From positions 434,001 through 498,000 of the forward strand of contig NZ_PPSL01000003.1 in NCBI RefSeq assembly GCF_002954265.1: a DNA stretch of 64,000 bases. Reading direction: 5' to 3'. The DNA is from Flavipsychrobacter stenotrophus (GTDB lineage: Bacteria; Bacteroidota; Bacteroidia; Chitinophagales; Chitinophagaceae). Every line of letters begins with the position of its first letter. The first letter of the stretch is position 1. The notes beneath the pieces are model-generated. The model was given only the letters and a program-made list of their open reading frames with translations, made no database searches and was not told the DNA's origin. Of this stretch, positions 1 to 8,849 are shown piece by piece. A program made the position numbers and the translations under genes.

Positions 1-1327
1 AGTAACGGTACATATCTGTTTTGTATGGACCTTCCTTAGGTATACCCAGGTAAGCTGATTGTGCAGGAGTCAATTCGTCCAGAACAACACCAACTTTAGC
101 AAGGTGTAAGCGTGCTACCTTCTCATCGAGGTGCTTAGGCAATACATATACTTTGTTCTCGTAGTTAGCGTGGTTGTTCCACAATTCTATCTGAGCCAGA
201 GTCTGGTTGCTGAATGAGTTACTCATTACGAAGCTAGGGTGGCCGGTAGCGCAACCTAGGTTAACCAAACGACCTTCAGCAAGGATGATCACATCTTTAC
301 CTTCGATAGTGTACATATCAACCTGTGGCTTGATGGTATCCTTAGTAGTACCGTAGTTGTCATTCAACCATGCCATATCTATTTCTATATCGAAGTGGCC
401 GATGTTACAAACGATGGCCTTGTCCTTCATCTGACGGAAGTGAGCTTCTGTGATCAGATCGCGGCAACCTGAAGCTGTAACGATGATGTCTGCTTCTTTA
501 ACTGCATCGATCATACGCTTAACTTCGAAACCGTCCATTGATGCCTGCAATGCGCAGATAGGATCGATCTCAGTAACGATAACGCGAGCACCTGCACCAC
601 GCAAAGACAACGCTGAACCTTTACCTACATCACCATAACCACCTACAACAGCTACTTTACCAGCCATCATAACGTCGGTAGCGCGGCGGATAGCATCCAC
701 CAGGCTTTCCTGGCAACCATATTTGTTATCGAACTTAGACTTAGTAACAGAGTCGTTTACATTGATAGCAGGCATTGGCAATGTGCCGGCAGCCATACGC
801 TCGTACAAACGGTGAACGCCTGTAGTTGTTTCTTCGCTCAGACCCTTTATGTGCTGAACCAGTTCGGTGTATTTATCCAATACGATGTTGGTCAAGTCAC
901 CACCATCATCAAGGATCATATTCAGCGGACGATCTTCGCTACCGAAGAACAAAGTCTGCTCGATACACCAGTCAGCATCTTCAAGGCTCTGACCTTTCCA
1001 TGCGAATACGCCGATACCTGCAGCAGCGATAGCAGCAGCAGCCTGATCTTGTGTAGAGAATATGTTGCAAGAGCTCCAGCGAACTTCAGCACCAAGAGCA
1101 GTAAGGGTTTCAATCAATACAGCAGTCTGAATGGTCATGTGCAGGCAACCAGCTATGCGGGCACCTTTCAACGGTTGTGACGGGCCATATTCTGCACGGA
1201 TAGCCATAAGGCCCGGCATTTCGGCTTCAGCAAGTCTTATTTCTTTACGTCCCCACTCTGCCAGGCTGATGTCAGCTACTTTGTACGGCAGTTTTAAATC
1301 AATCTTTGAACCTGTCATTGTAGTCAT
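1..1327 (-). CDS. ahcY: S-adenosylhomocysteinase (stop codon cut by window edge)
   Basis: Cytosolic NAD-dependent enzyme of the activated methyl cycle that hydrolyses S-adenosylhomocysteine to adenosine and homocysteine. The reverse-strand frame is open from the ATG at 1327 to base 1 and gives 442 residues. It ends in DMYRY, the normal SAHH C-terminus, so only two bases of the stop codon lie outside the window. The NAD-binding loop GYGDVGKG, the segment [17 protein letters not shown] near the N-terminus and [15 protein letters not shown] are all characteristic of the family. A second ATG three codons in (1318) is an alternative start. A TACTTTTG promoter element lies about 30 bp upstream. It shares the homocysteine cycle with the methyltransferase at 8850 but is not in its operon. 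Identification is firm. Confidence 0.96.
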   Translation of the reverse strand, partial: MTTMTGSKIDLKLPYKVADISLAEWGRKEIRLAEAEMPGLMAIRAEYGPSQPLKGARIAGCLHMTIQTAVLIETLTALGAEVRWSSCNIFSTQDQAAAAIAAAGIGVFAWKGQSLEDADWCIEQTLFFGSEDRPLNMILDDGGDLTNIVLDKYTELVQHIKGLSEETTTGVHRLYERMAAGTLPMPAINVNDSVTKSKFDNKYGCQESLVDAIRRATDVMMAGKVAVVGGYGDVGKGSALSLRGAGARVIVTEIDPICALQASMDGFEVKRMIDAVKEADIIVTASGCRDLITEAHFRQMKDKAIVCNIGHFDIEIDMAWLNDNYGTTKDTIKPQVDMYTIEGKDVIILAEGRLVNLGCATGHPSFVMSNSFSNQTLAQIELWNNHANYENKVYVLPKHLDEKVARLHLAKVGVVLDELTPAQSAYLGIPKEGPYKTDMYRY

Positions 1328-1356
1328 ATATATGTTATAATATTAAAAATTCCACG

Positions 1357-1364
1357 CAAAAGTA
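1357..1364 (-). promoter_or_regulatory. Bacteroidota -7 element (TACTTTTG) for ahcY
   Basis: On the minus strand TACTTTTG matches the Bacteroidota TAnnTTTG consensus and lies 29 bp upstream of the ahcY ATG. No clear -33 TTG was seen at the usual spacing. Confidence 0.5.
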
Positions 1365-1644
1365 TAAACAATATCATTATAAACCCTAAAATGAAAGCCA
1401 ATAGTTATTTAACTTTTCTATCCTTCGGGTGGTGTTTAGCTATAAAGAGGGTGGGGTGTGTAAGGGTCAATGGTTCACTTCAGTCTTCTTTAAACCTGCT
1501 TGTAGACACATGTTGTTGCGTGTTCAAAGAGGACCGGCCTTATGTTCAAGTCAGAGACCCGTTAAATTATTTCGTCACGAGAGCGCTGCGCTAACTCTCG
1601 CGACAGATTTGTGGGGGATATCCGTGTGCATGCGATATCACAAA

Positions 1645-1688
1645 ACGAATATGTACATACGTGAGATTGCTTCGTGCCTCGCAATGAC
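1645..1688. repeat. Dispersed 44-nt intergenic repeat, copy 1
   Basis: The segment from ACGAAT to CAATGAC recurs at 43630-43673 with the same internal spacing: ACGAATAYGT, a variable block, then TTGCTTCGTGCC followed by CAATGAC. Only a few positions in the conserved blocks differ. Both copies are in non-coding DNA, as expected for a small REP-like element. Confidence 0.55.
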
Positions 1689-1708
1689 ACCCGCTGTAGT
1701 TTTTCAAA

Positions 1709-2851
1709 TCATTTTACCTGTCTGTCCTTCCATTTGTAGTTGCCTATGAAGCCCATGAGGCCGGCGAGGGTGATGTAGATGATATGCAGGGGCTGGAGGA
1801 AGGGGAAATAGACCTGAACCCATTGTTTATGGAAGAACCTTACTACCGGGCGCATGTAGAGATATTCGGTAAAACCTTTGATAATGAGCATAGCGCCGCC
1901 GAGGAGCCAGTAGTCGTGATGGAAGAAGCCTGCAATGGCCATGAACAGGAACCATACATTGTATAGATATACCAACATAAGTATAGCTGTGAGTCGGTTG
2001 TCGCTGTACTTGCCTGACTTGGAGGCCCAGCGGATGCGCTGATTGAAGAAGCTGGCCCAGTCGGGTTGGGGTAGGGTGGTCATTATGGCCTGTTCTGACT
2101 TTAGGTAGCTGATCTTAGCGCCGGGTTCCTGTGCTATCTTCATCATCAGCAGGTAGTCGTCGCCCGATGCCAGGTTGTCGATACCTTCATAGCCCTTTAC
2201 GCGCCCGAAGATCTCTTTAGTAAAGGTGAGGTTAGCACCGTTACTCATGCGGCCCAGGTTCATGCTGTGTGCGGCTGCGGTTATGCCCTGCATACTCATG
2301 AAGTCTGTGAGCTGGAATATAGGCAGCAAGCCGCCTGTAACCTGGAAGATAACCGGAGCAACTATCATATCGGGCTTGTCCTGCTCATACTTACAAGCAA
2401 TGTTCATGAGCCAGGCGTTGGGGGCTATGCAGTCTGCATCGGTAGTAACAATGAGTGCGCCGTTACTCGCATTTACGCCTACAGCTAAAGCCGCCTTCTT
2501 GTAAGAGTTGAGTTGCTTGCCGGGTTCTAAGTGGTCGGCGAGCGCTATACAGCGAACTGCTGAGTTGTGGTATTCATGAACTATGTCGGCTGTGCCATCG
2601 GTAGAATGGTCGTCTATAACAATGATCTCAAAAAGGTTGGCCGGATATTTCTGTGCCAGTATTGAATCTATACATGCACCAATATTGCTGCGCTCATTGC
2701 GGGCGGGTATGATGATGGAGATGAAGGTATTAGGTGTAAAACTAACCGGCAGCCTGAATTCGGGTTGGCGCTTCCAGCCGCGGCTGTAGGCTACCATGAG
2801 GACTACATAGGCAAGGGTGAGTAATATACAGATGGTAACTATGATCGTCAT
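1709..2851 (-). CDS. Membrane-anchored family 2 glycosyltransferase
   Basis: A processive-type GT2 enzyme expected to transfer sugar from a nucleotide donor at the inner face of the cytoplasmic membrane. Of its 380 residues, 1-22 form one transmembrane helix. The GT-A fold shows IIIPARNE (47-53), IDDHSTDGT (79-87, donor-binding Asp) and TTDADC with the metal-binding DAD at 138-140. GDD at 230-232 and the QRIRW motif (271-275) follow, the latter typical of GT2 enzymes with C-terminal membrane helices. At least two or three helices follow to the C-terminus. The ATG lies one base after the stop of the alpha/beta hydrolase gene, so the two are probably cotranscribed. The acceptor is unknown. Confidence 0.88.
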   Translation of the reverse strand: MTIIVTICILLTLAYVVLMVAYSRGWKRQPEFRLPVSFTPNTFISIIIPARNERSNIGACIDSILAQKYPANLFEIIVIDDHSTDGTADIVHEYHNSAVRCIALADHLEPGKQLNSYKKAALAVGVNASNGALIVTTDADCIAPNAWLMNIACKYEQDKPDMIVAPVIFQVTGGLLPIFQLTDFMSMQGITAAAHSMNLGRMSNGANLTFTKEIFGRVKGYEGIDNLASGDDYLLMMKIAQEPGAKISYLKSEQAIMTTLPQPDWASFFNQRIRWASKSGKYSDNRLTAILMLVYLYNVWFLFMAIAGFFHHDYWLLGGAMLIIKGFTEYLYMRPVVRFFHKQWVQVYFPFLQPLHIIYITLAGLMGFIGNYKWKDRQVK

Positions 2852-2852
2852 T

Positions 2853-3662
2853 CTATAATAATGTTTGTGCTATCTGCGCAGCTGTGTCGGGGCCAATGAT
2901 GTTGTGGCCTTTATCCAGTATGTGCAGTTTTACTTTTGTTGATCCCGAGGCAAATTTTTCACCAAGGGCTGCGGGTATTACCTTGTCGTACTTGCCCATA
3001 AAAAGCGTTACCTGAATGTTGTATTGCTCTATTGTAGCCAGCACCTTGCGTTGATCGGGCATTAACCCACTCATTGCCGGCCATACAAGACTCAGTTGTT
3101 TGCGAACAGGTTCATTGCCAATATAATGCGACACAAATTTATGCTGCCATTCCGATATCCATTTATAATCTTTCAGTCGTGTTACTACTTTGGCATATGG
3201 TCCGGGATTGTTCAGCATTTTGCTGAACATCTTGCGCCCAAGAGCTGTGCGGGTAAAGAAGAAGTAATACTTGTTAGGTGCCAGGCCATCGCTGGCTATG
3301 AGTGTAGCTTTATCTACATGGTCTCCCAATTCTTCAATGATAGTCAGGCACACGCGACCACCCATGCTGAATCCCAGCAGCGACAGCTTATCGACCTTGC
3401 ATTCTTTCATCAGGTCTAAACACATATCCCTCAGCATGCTGCGTGTAAATGTAGTCTCGGGCTGCCACGTGCTTTGGCCGTGGTGCGGGTGGTCTATGAA
3501 CAGGCAGGTGTATTGCTGCGCCAGATGTGGTGCGAATTCCAGCATGCTGGCTCCTTCGTGTCCGTACCCGGGAAATGCCAGCAGCAACTTGTTGCCATTA
3601 CCCGCTTTGAGGTAATGGATCTGTTCGTTGCCCGCTTTGATATAGCCTGAGGTATGGTGCAT
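2853..3662 (-). CDS. Alpha/beta hydrolase
   Basis: A serviceable alpha/beta hydrolase fold: LLLAFPGYG oxyanion region (27-34), the HPHHGQS segment, nucleophile elbow GFSMGG with Ser99, and a C-terminal DKGHN carrying the likely catalytic His. From the ATG at 3662 the protein has 269 residues, and a TACTTTTA promoter-like box sits 7 bp upstream. The frame stays open further upstream, with ATGs at 3719 (288 residues) and 3815 (320 residues). The longest version would translate through the hairpin repeat at 3754-3832, so it is unlikely. No signal peptide is evident. The glycosyltransferase gene starts one base after its stop. The substrate cannot be told from sequence. Confidence 0.82.
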   Translation of the reverse strand: MHHTSGYIKAGNEQIHYLKAGNGNKLLLAFPGYGHEGASMLEFAPHLAQQYTCLFIDHPHHGQSTWQPETTFTRSMLRDMCLDLMKECKVDKLSLLGFSMGGRVCLTIIEELGDHVDKATLIASDGLAPNKYYFFFTRTALGRKMFSKMLNNPGPYAKVVTRLKDYKWISEWQHKFVSHYIGNEPVRKQLSLVWPAMSGLMPDQRKVLATIEQYNIQVTLFMGKYDKVIPAALGEKFASGSTKVKLHILDKGHNIIGPDTAAQIAQTLL

Positions 3663-3753
3663 GCGCGTATAAAAGTAAGGGGTAATTTTTGTTTGGTAGT
3701 TTGTGGCAGAAAGTTTCATGCAAAGGGTGATACCGAAACTCATCTCATGCGGA

Positions 3754-3832
3754 TAACCACCTCCCCCCAACATGCCAGCTGAAAAGGCCGGCATGTTGGG
3801 GTACTCCTCCTTCAAAAGGAGGAGAGTGGTTA
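3754..3832. repeat. Three-armed palindromic element
   Basis: The element is closed by an outer inverted repeat TAACCAC (3754-3760) and GTGGTTA (3826-3832). Inside are a perfect 12-bp stem CCCCAACATGCC (3765-3776) with its complement at 3790-3801, and a second 9-bp stem CTCCTCCTT (3804-3812) with its complement at 3816-3824. The cloverleaf-like layout in an intergenic gap suggests a REP/MITE-type element. It could also act as a transcription barrier between rnz and the hydrolase. Confidence 0.65.
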
Positions 3833-3862
3833 ACGCAACTTTTTTCTGTTGATTAATTGAAT

Positions 3863-4786
3863 TTACACCTCATAGCTTGTCCCTTCTACAGTGACATGCA
3901 CACCAGGGAATATAGCGCCGGCCTCGGCTTCAAAGGCATCGAGTTCTTTGTACCTTGATGAGAAGTGGCCAATAAGTAATTGGCCAACGTTGGCCAGTTT
4001 GGCCATTTCAGCAGCCTGTACTGTTGTGCTGTGAAAGCGGAGTATGGCTTTGTCAGCATTTTCATGCAGGTAGGTGCTCTCGTGGTAGAGCAGATCTACA
4101 TTCTTTATGAAAGGCAGGTAGGTTTCGGAGTAGAGGGTGTCGGCACAGTAGGCATATCTCTTTGCGGGTGGACCATCAAGGGTTACAAGGTTGTTGGCTA
4201 TGATGGTGCCATCTGCCGCGGAATAATCCTGGCCTTGTTTCAGTTGATTATAGAAAGTTTGTGGTATGTTGTATTCACTGCACTTATCCAGCAATAGTTT
4301 TCGGCCGCTGCTCTTTTGGGTGATCACAAAACCATGACAGGCTATGCGGTGAACCACAGGAAAGCAAGTTATGTTGAATGCAGGATTGTCTTCGAGGATG
4401 GCATCACCCTCGGGTAGCTGGTGGTAATGTAAAGGGTAGGCCAGTTCGCTATCGGCCACCTGCATGATCATGTCTAGTATGGGTAGCAATGGTGCGGGTG
4501 CATACAAGTGAAGCGGTTGGATGCGGCCCTGCAGGCTCATGCTATTGAGCAGGCCGGGCAGACCGAAATAATGATCTCCGTGCAAATGACTGATGAGTAT
4601 ATGATTGAGTCTGCGCCACTTAATGCCATATTTCTGCATCTGCACCTGTGTAGATTCTCCACAATCTATGAGTATAATTTCCCCATTCACCTCTACCGCC
4701 TGTGCTGTAGGGTGCCTGCCATAGGCGGGTAATGCCGAGTTGTTTCCTAGTATCGTTACATTCACTTTGCGCTGTTTACTCTTCAC
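3863..4786 (-). CDS. rnz: Ribonuclease Z
   Basis: The metallo-beta-lactamase-fold endonuclease that removes the 3' trailer of tRNA precursors. The 307-residue frame has the family length. It shows VTILGNNSALP near the N-terminus, HPTAQ, LIDCGEST and the zinc motif SHLHGDHYFGLPGL. Later come further metal ligands in YCADT, an HESTY motif and LLIGHFSSRY. The start here is GTG at 4786, overlapping the STAS gene by 11 bp and suggesting translational coupling. A second GTG at 4765 would give a shorter start MNVTILG. Function is firm; the exact start is not. Confidence 0.93.
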   Translation of the reverse strand: MKSKQRKVNVTILGNNSALPAYGRHPTAQAVEVNGEIILIDCGESTQVQMQKYGIKWRRLNHILISHLHGDHYFGLPGLLNSMSLQGRIQPLHLYAPAPLLPILDMIMQVADSELAYPLHYHQLPEGDAILEDNPAFNITCFPVVHRIACHGFVITQKSSGRKLLLDKCSEYNIPQTFYNQLKQGQDYSAADGTIIANNLVTLDGPPAKRYAYCADTLYSETYLPFIKNVDLLYHESTYLHENADKAILRFHSTTVQAAEMAKLANVGQLLIGHFSSRYKELDAFEAEAGAIFPGVHVTVEGTSYEV

Positions 4787-5147
4787 TCAATAAATCCCGT
4801 TCCAATATCTCCATGCTGATGATGTCTACAGCCTCTATCATACGCGGGGCAATATTGAGCATGTCATGTTCTTCATCGCTCAATTGTTTTATTAACTCCA
4901 GGTTGATACCGGTAAGCACCAGAGACTCTTCGCTGCTGTAACATTCTTCATGCAGTGTTATAAAAGCTTCGATTCCGTCTTTTTCGAGAGCGGTAGCGTT
5001 CTGAAAGTCTATTATGAAGTTTTTACTGCCGTTTTGCCGTATTTCTTCGCACTTAACGGCCAATTCGTCTGCTAATTTGGCATTAATAGTTGCATATGTC
5101 GGGGTAATAACAGTAAAAGTATCTTTGGTATCAATTTTGAAATCCAT
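4776..5147 (-). CDS. STAS-domain protein (anti-sigma antagonist-like)
   Basis: A 123-residue single STAS domain beginning MDFKIDTKDTFTVI, with NFIIDFQNATALEKDGIEAF in the position of the usual phospho-site loop. In SpoIIAA-type proteins this loop carries D-S-S-G. Here it reads EKDG, so the phosphoacceptor serine seems absent. The role may therefore be structural or regulatory without phosphorylation. It overlaps rnz by 11 bp and is divergent from clpC. No RsbW-type kinase gene is nearby. A C-terminal extension (IISMEILERDLLSEE) follows the domain. Confidence 0.75.
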   Translation of the reverse strand: MDFKIDTKDTFTVITPTYATINAKLADELAVKCEEIRQNGSKNFIIDFQNATALEKDGIEAFITLHEECYSSEESLVLTGINLELIKQLSDEEHDMLNIAPRMIEAVDIISMEILERDLLSEE

Positions 5148-5349
5148 AAAGAGAATTTAAGTTTTTAAAAATAATACTTCTGCGTCTATCTTTCGTATAT
5201 TGTATTAGGGAATAGTTTTTGTAACGGAGTTATAAGGGCGAGATAATAATAAAATCGGTGCAGGTAGCTGATGCATTTCTTTTTTGTTTTCCCGTTGAAA
5301 TTAATAAGGGTATAAGTATTGACTATTAAAGATTTGTTTTCGAAATCGC

Positions 5350-5366
5350 TAACTTTATAAAAAACC
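5350..5366 (+). promoter_or_regulatory. Probable clpC promoter block (TAACTTTA)
   Basis: A 17-nt block TAACTTTATAAAAAACC lies 13 bp upstream of the clpC ATG. Its first eight bases fit TAnnTTTG with a final A. The identical 17-mer precedes the small exported protein at 8370 on the other strand (8378-8394). Confidence 0.45.
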
Positions 5367-5379
5367 AAGGGAAAAATAT

Positions 5380-7929
5380 ATGGACTCTAATTTCTCGCCT
5401 AAAGTAAAAGAGATCATTTCCTACAGCAGAGAAGAAGCGCTGCGGTTGGGTAATGACTTTATAGGCACCGAACATTTGCTGCTTGGCCTCATACGTGAGG
5501 GCGACGGCATGGCCTTGAGGGTATTGCAAACGATGCAGGTGGATCTTTTTGAGCTTCGTAAAGAGCTTGAAGTAGCTATAAAAGACAAGAACAATAAGCC
5601 ACTTGCCAACATAAACAGTTTGCCGCTTACCAAGCAGGCCGAAAAAGTAATCCGTATCACAGTATTGGAAGCTAAGTCGCTGAAGAGTCCGAGTGTAGAA
5701 ACAGAACACCTTATGCTCTCTATTTTGAAGAATAAGGAGAATGTAGCTACACAGATACTTAACCATTATGATGTTGATTATGATCGCTTCAAGAGTGAGT
5801 TGAGCATATTGCAGGGTAATGCGCCGAGCGCTGACTATGGCGATCCGGGTTCTGAAGAGTTTGAGGACGACGAAGAACGCCGCCAGTTTCAGCAGCAGCG
5901 TAAGACACCGGTAGGTGCAGCTAAATCAAAAACTCCGGTTCTGGACAATTTCGGACGTGACATTACCAAGTTCGCAGAGCTGGGTACACTCGATCCTATT
6001 GTAGGTCGTGAGGAAGAGATAGAGCGCGTATCGCAGATACTGAGCCGCCGTAAGAAGAACAACCCGATACTGATAGGTGAGCCGGGTGTGGGTAAGACAG
6101 CCATTGTGGAAGGCCTTGCATTGCGCATCGTTCAGCGTAAGGTATCACGTGTATTGTTCGACAAGCGCGTGATCAGCCTCGATCTTGCAGCATTGGTTGC
6201 CGGTACTAAATACCGTGGCCAGTTTGAAGAGCGCATGAAGGCGATTATGAATGAGCTGGAGAAGAACCGTGATGTGATCCTCTTCATAGATGAGATACAT
6301 ACTATAGTAGGTGCCGGTGGTGCTTCTGGTTCGCTAGATGCATCAAATATCTTCAAGCCTGCTTTGGCTCGTGGAGATCTGCAATGCATAGGTGCATCAA
6401 CGCTTGATGAGTATCGTCAGTACATTGAGAAAGATGGTGCATTAGACCGTCGTTTCCAGAAGGTATTGGTAGAACCACCTAGTGTTGAAGAAACAATAAC
6501 CATACTGAATAACATTAAGTCTAAGTACGAAGACTTCCACAATGTGATCTATGATGCCGAAGCTATTGAGGCTTGTGTGAAGCTGAGCGACAGGTATATG
6601 ACAGATCGCCTGTTGCCCGATAAAGCGATAGATGTTATGGATGAGTCAGGCGCACGTGTGCACCTGAAGAACATCAATGTACCTGAGAATATCCTTGATC
6701 TTGAAAAGAAGATCGAGGAGATAAAGCAGGAAAAGAATAAGGTAGTTAAGAGCCAGCGTTTTGAAGAAGCTGCTGCACTGCGCGACAGGGAGAAGAGACT
6801 GGGAGAAGAGCTGGACCGTGCGAAGGCAGAGTGGGAAGAAGAAGCAAAGCACAAGCGCTATCCTATCAACGAAGAGTCTATTGCCGAAGTGATACACATG
6901 ATGACGGGTATACCTGTTATGCGCATGGTAGAAGCGGAAAGCAATAAACTGCGCCGCATGGGCGAAGATCTGCAAGGGTCTGTGGTTGGTCAGGATGAGG
7001 CGATAGGTAAGATAGTAAAGGCGATACAGCGCAACAGGGTTGGATTGAAAGATCCGCGTAAGCCAATAGGTTCGTTCATCTTCCTGGGTCCTACAGGTGT
7101 GGGTAAAACAGAGTTGGCTCGTACATTGGCGCGTTACATGTTCGACAGCGATGATGCACTGATCCGCATAGATATGAGTGAGTATATGGAGAAATTCTCT
7201 TTGACTCGTCTGATAGGTGCGCCTCCGGGGTATGTGGGTTATGAAGAAGGTGGACAGCTGACTGAAAAGATACGCCGCAAGCCCTATTCAGTAGTGTTGC
7301 TCGATGAAATAGAGAAAGCGCATCCGGACATCTTTAATATCCTCCTGCAGGTGTTGGACGATGGACAGTTGACTGATGGCCTGGGCCGTAAAGTAGACTT
7401 CAAGAATACGCTGATCATTATGACGTCTAACATTGGTGTGCGTCAGTTGAAAGATTTTGGTGCGGGAGTTGGTTTTGCAACATCTGCAAAGACAACTACA
7501 CAGGAAGACAGCAACAAGGGTGTGATAGAAAAGGCGTTGAAGCGTACTTTCTCTCCTGAGTTTCTCAACCGTATAGACGACGTGGTTATCTTCAATTCAT
7601 TGGAAGAGCATCACATAGGCCAGATCATTGAGATCATCATGAAGGATGTGATGAAGCGTCTGACAACAATGGGCTTTACTATGACACTGACAGCCGGTGC
7701 CACGAAGTTCATTGCCGAGAAAGGGTATGATCCTGAATTTGGTGCAAGGCCATTGCACAGGGCTATTCAGAAATACCTTGAAGATCCGTTGGCAGAAGAA
7801 ATTCTCAACCATCGTATTAAAGCCGGTGATTCGGTGATAGCTGACTACAATGAAGAAGAAAAGAGGATATTCTTTGTAACTACAGATGATGCGCCACCCG
7901 CAACGGTGACAGAAGCAAAAGAACTGTAA
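5380..7929 (+). CDS. clpC: ATP-dependent Clp protease ATP-binding subunit ClpC
   Basis: A HSP100 AAA+ unfoldase that feeds substrates to ClpP and has disaggregase activity. At 849 residues it has ClpC length. The double Clp-N domain (about 1-145) starts [17 protein letters not shown]. The first AAA module has Walker A GEPGVGKT near residue 233 and Walker [14 protein letters not shown]-type helix ([18 protein letters not shown], about 440-470) in the middle domain separates ClpC from ClpB. The second AAA module has GPTGVGKTE near 570 and [12 protein letters not shown]. The C-terminal domain has [20 protein letters not shown]. It stands alone, without a ctsR/mcsAB operon here, and ends in a hairpin terminator. 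Confidence 0.96.
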   Translation: MDSNFSPKVKEIISYSREEALRLGNDFIGTEHLLLGLIREGDGMALRVLQTMQVDLFELRKELEVAIKDKNNKPLANINSLPLTKQAEKVIRITVLEAKSLKSPSVETEHLMLSILKNKENVATQILNHYDVDYDRFKSELSILQGNAPSADYGDPGSEEFEDDEERRQFQQQRKTPVGAAKSKTPVLDNFGRDITKFAELGTLDPIVGREEEIERVSQILSRRKKNNPILIGEPGVGKTAIVEGLALRIVQRKVSRVLFDKRVISLDLAALVAGTKYRGQFEERMKAIMNELEKNRDVILFIDEIHTIVGAGGASGSLDASNIFKPALARGDLQCIGASTLDEYRQYIEKDGALDRRFQKVLVEPPSVEETITILNNIKSKYEDFHNVIYDAEAIEACVKLSDRYMTDRLLPDKAIDVMDESGARVHLKNINVPENILDLEKKIEEIKQEKNKVVKSQRFEEAAALRDREKRLGEELDRAKAEWEEEAKHKRYPINEESIAEVIHMMTGIPVMRMVEAESNKLRRMGEDLQGSVVGQDEAIGKIVKAIQRNRVGLKDPRKPIGSFIFLGPTGVGKTELARTLARYMFDSDDALIRIDMSEYMEKFSLTRLIGAPPGYVGYEEGGQLTEKIRRKPYSVVLLDEIEKAHPDIFNILLQVLDDGQLTDGLGRKVDFKNTLIIMTSNIGVRQLKDFGAGVGFATSAKTTTQEDSNKGVIEKALKRTFSPEFLNRIDDVVIFNSLEEHHIGQIIEIIMKDVMKRLTTMGFTMTLTAGATKFIAEKGYDPEFGARPLHRAIQKYLEDPLAEEILNHRIKAGDSVIADYNEEEKRIFFVTTDDAPPATVTEAKEL

Positions 7930-7950
7930 TTAAGATTGAATAAAACAGAA

Positions 7951-7986
7951 ACGGGCTGTATCAGAGATGATGCAGCCCGTTTTTTG
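7951..7986 (+). terminator. Rho-independent terminator after clpC
   Basis: ACGGGCTG and its complement CAGCCCGT close a short loop and are followed by six T. It lies 21 bp after the clpC stop and separates it from the convergent gene at 8002. Confidence 0.8.
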
Positions 7987-8001
7987 TTAGCGTATGTTCA
8001 A

Positions 8002-8370
8002 TTAATCTTCAACAGTTAGTGAATAGCCGCCCTTTATGGCGCGCCATGAAACAGTGGTTTTATCATCAAGCTTCATTTCACCTTTTACAATATGCCGTTG
8101 AATTTGCTTTTCGATCATTGGCTCAATGTCCTTGCTGATATTTATAACACCATTAGTTGTGATTACCACATCTGAAATGCAGGTACTCCACTGCGGTTTG
8201 GCAGTGCCTTCACCAATACAAATCAATTGATGGTCTTTACCCGAGTGGGTTTCATTTACAATGTCATAGCCGTTGGGGCCACCATTACAAACAATCTTGG
8301 TCCAGCCTGCATAGGAAGCCGCCGGAAACATAGCTGGCGCGAAAGCCAGTAAAACAAATATTTTTTTCAT
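8002..8370 (-). CDS. Small exported protein of unknown function
   Basis: A 122-residue protein with a clear Sec signal peptide (MKKIFVLLAFAPAMFPAASYAG, cleavage likely after SYA). The mature part has three Cys (IVCNGG, QLICIGEG, STCISD), which could form a disulfide in the periplasm, and a C-terminal beta-rich stretch (TVSWRAIKGGYSLTVED). No family was recognised. It is convergent with clpC and carries the same 17-nt promoter block upstream as clpC. Confidence 0.7.
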   Translation of the reverse strand: MKKIFVLLAFAPAMFPAASYAGWTKIVCNGGPNGYDIVNETHSGKDHQLICIGEGTAKPQWSTCISDVVITTNGVINISKDIEPMIEKQIQRHIVKGEMKLDDKTTVSWRAIKGGYSLTVED

Positions 8371-8377
8371 GTCAGAA

Positions 8378-8394
8378 GGTTTTTTATAAAGTTA
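8378..8394 (-). promoter_or_regulatory. Promoter block identical to that of clpC
   Basis: Read on the minus strand, TAACTTTATAAAAAACC is identical over 17 nt to 5350-5366 and lies 7 bp upstream of the ATG at 8370. It may share a sigma factor or regulator with clpC. Confidence 0.4.
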
Positions 8395-8463
8395 AAAATT
8401 TATATGATACAGGGCAAAAAAAAGTGGGTCTTTTTTCATACTTGCAGGCTGATCTATTCACAC

Positions 8464-8487
8464 AAAAAAAGACACCGCAAGGGTGCC
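8464..8487 (-). terminator. Terminator for the small lipoprotein gene
   Basis: On the minus strand GGCACC, a short loop and GGTGTC (one G-T pair) are followed by seven T. It lies about 30 bp after the stop of the 73-residue gene and supports that gene being real. Confidence 0.65.
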
Positions 8488-8517
8488 TTTTCAATATAAT
8501 TAGCCATTGCGCCATTA

Positions 8518-8739
8518 TTAACGATAATGTCCTCTGTACCAATGCGGGCGAGGGCCATATCTGTGCCTGCCCCAATACCGGTTGTGGTTAGATTGATACC
8601 GGGGTGCCCCAAAATGGTTGTTCGTACGGTACTCTGCAAATTTAAAAACACGGTGTGGCCTGCCTATTTCATGCACAGCACAGCTGCTGAAGCCAACTAA
8701 AAGGGCTATAAATGAGCATATTAAGATGAGGTATTTCAT
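8518..8739 (-). CDS. Small His/Arg/Tyr-rich lipoprotein
   Basis: A 73-residue protein whose start [20 protein letters not shown] is a lipoprotein signal peptide with lipobox GFSSC. The mature part is rich in His, Arg, Tyr and Asn ([22 protein letters not shown]). Such basic aromatic tails occur in small envelope proteins of Bacteroidota, but no function is known to me. A TATATTTG promoter element lies about 25 bp upstream and a hairpin terminator follows, which support expression. It is divergent from the methyltransferase gene. Confidence 0.65.
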   Translation of the reverse strand: MKYLILICSFIALLVGFSSCAVHEIGRPHRVFKFAEYRTNNHFGAPRYQSNHNRYWGRHRYGPRPHWYRGHYR

Positions 8740-8836
8740 TATCTCGCAGATTGATCAGGTCACAAATATATCCTAATAATGCAGAATTTTTATATGGCGG
8801 TGACATATGTTTTATAAACTGTCTTTTGTTTCTGCC

Positions 8837-8844
8837 TAACTTTG
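8837..8844 (+). promoter_or_regulatory. -7 element TAACTTTG five bases before the ATG
   Basis: TAACTTTG exactly matches TAnnTTTG. With only five bases to the ATG at 8850, transcription would start at or next to the start codon and give a leaderless mRNA. The spacing is the same at 22448-22455 and 35589-35596. Confidence 0.6.
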
Positions 8845-8849
8845 CCTGT

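Larger units (their letters stand above)
1328..1708. other. Gene-free gap between ahcY and the glycosyltransferase
   Basis: About 380 bp with the ahcY promoter at one end and a copy of a dispersed 44-nt repeat (1645-1688) near the other. The open frames in it have no family-like sequence and no promoter or ribosome site, and one overlaps the neighbouring gene antisense. No RNA gene was recognised. Confidence 0.5.

Noticed and set aside
812-1180. Plus-strand frames inside 1-1327
   Set aside because: They are antisense shadows of ahcY, which is unmistakable on the minus strand.
1391-1749. Two overlapping plus-strand frames in the gap after ahcY
   Set aside because: No family-like sequence or start signal; they cover the dispersed repeat and run into the glycosyltransferase gene antisense.
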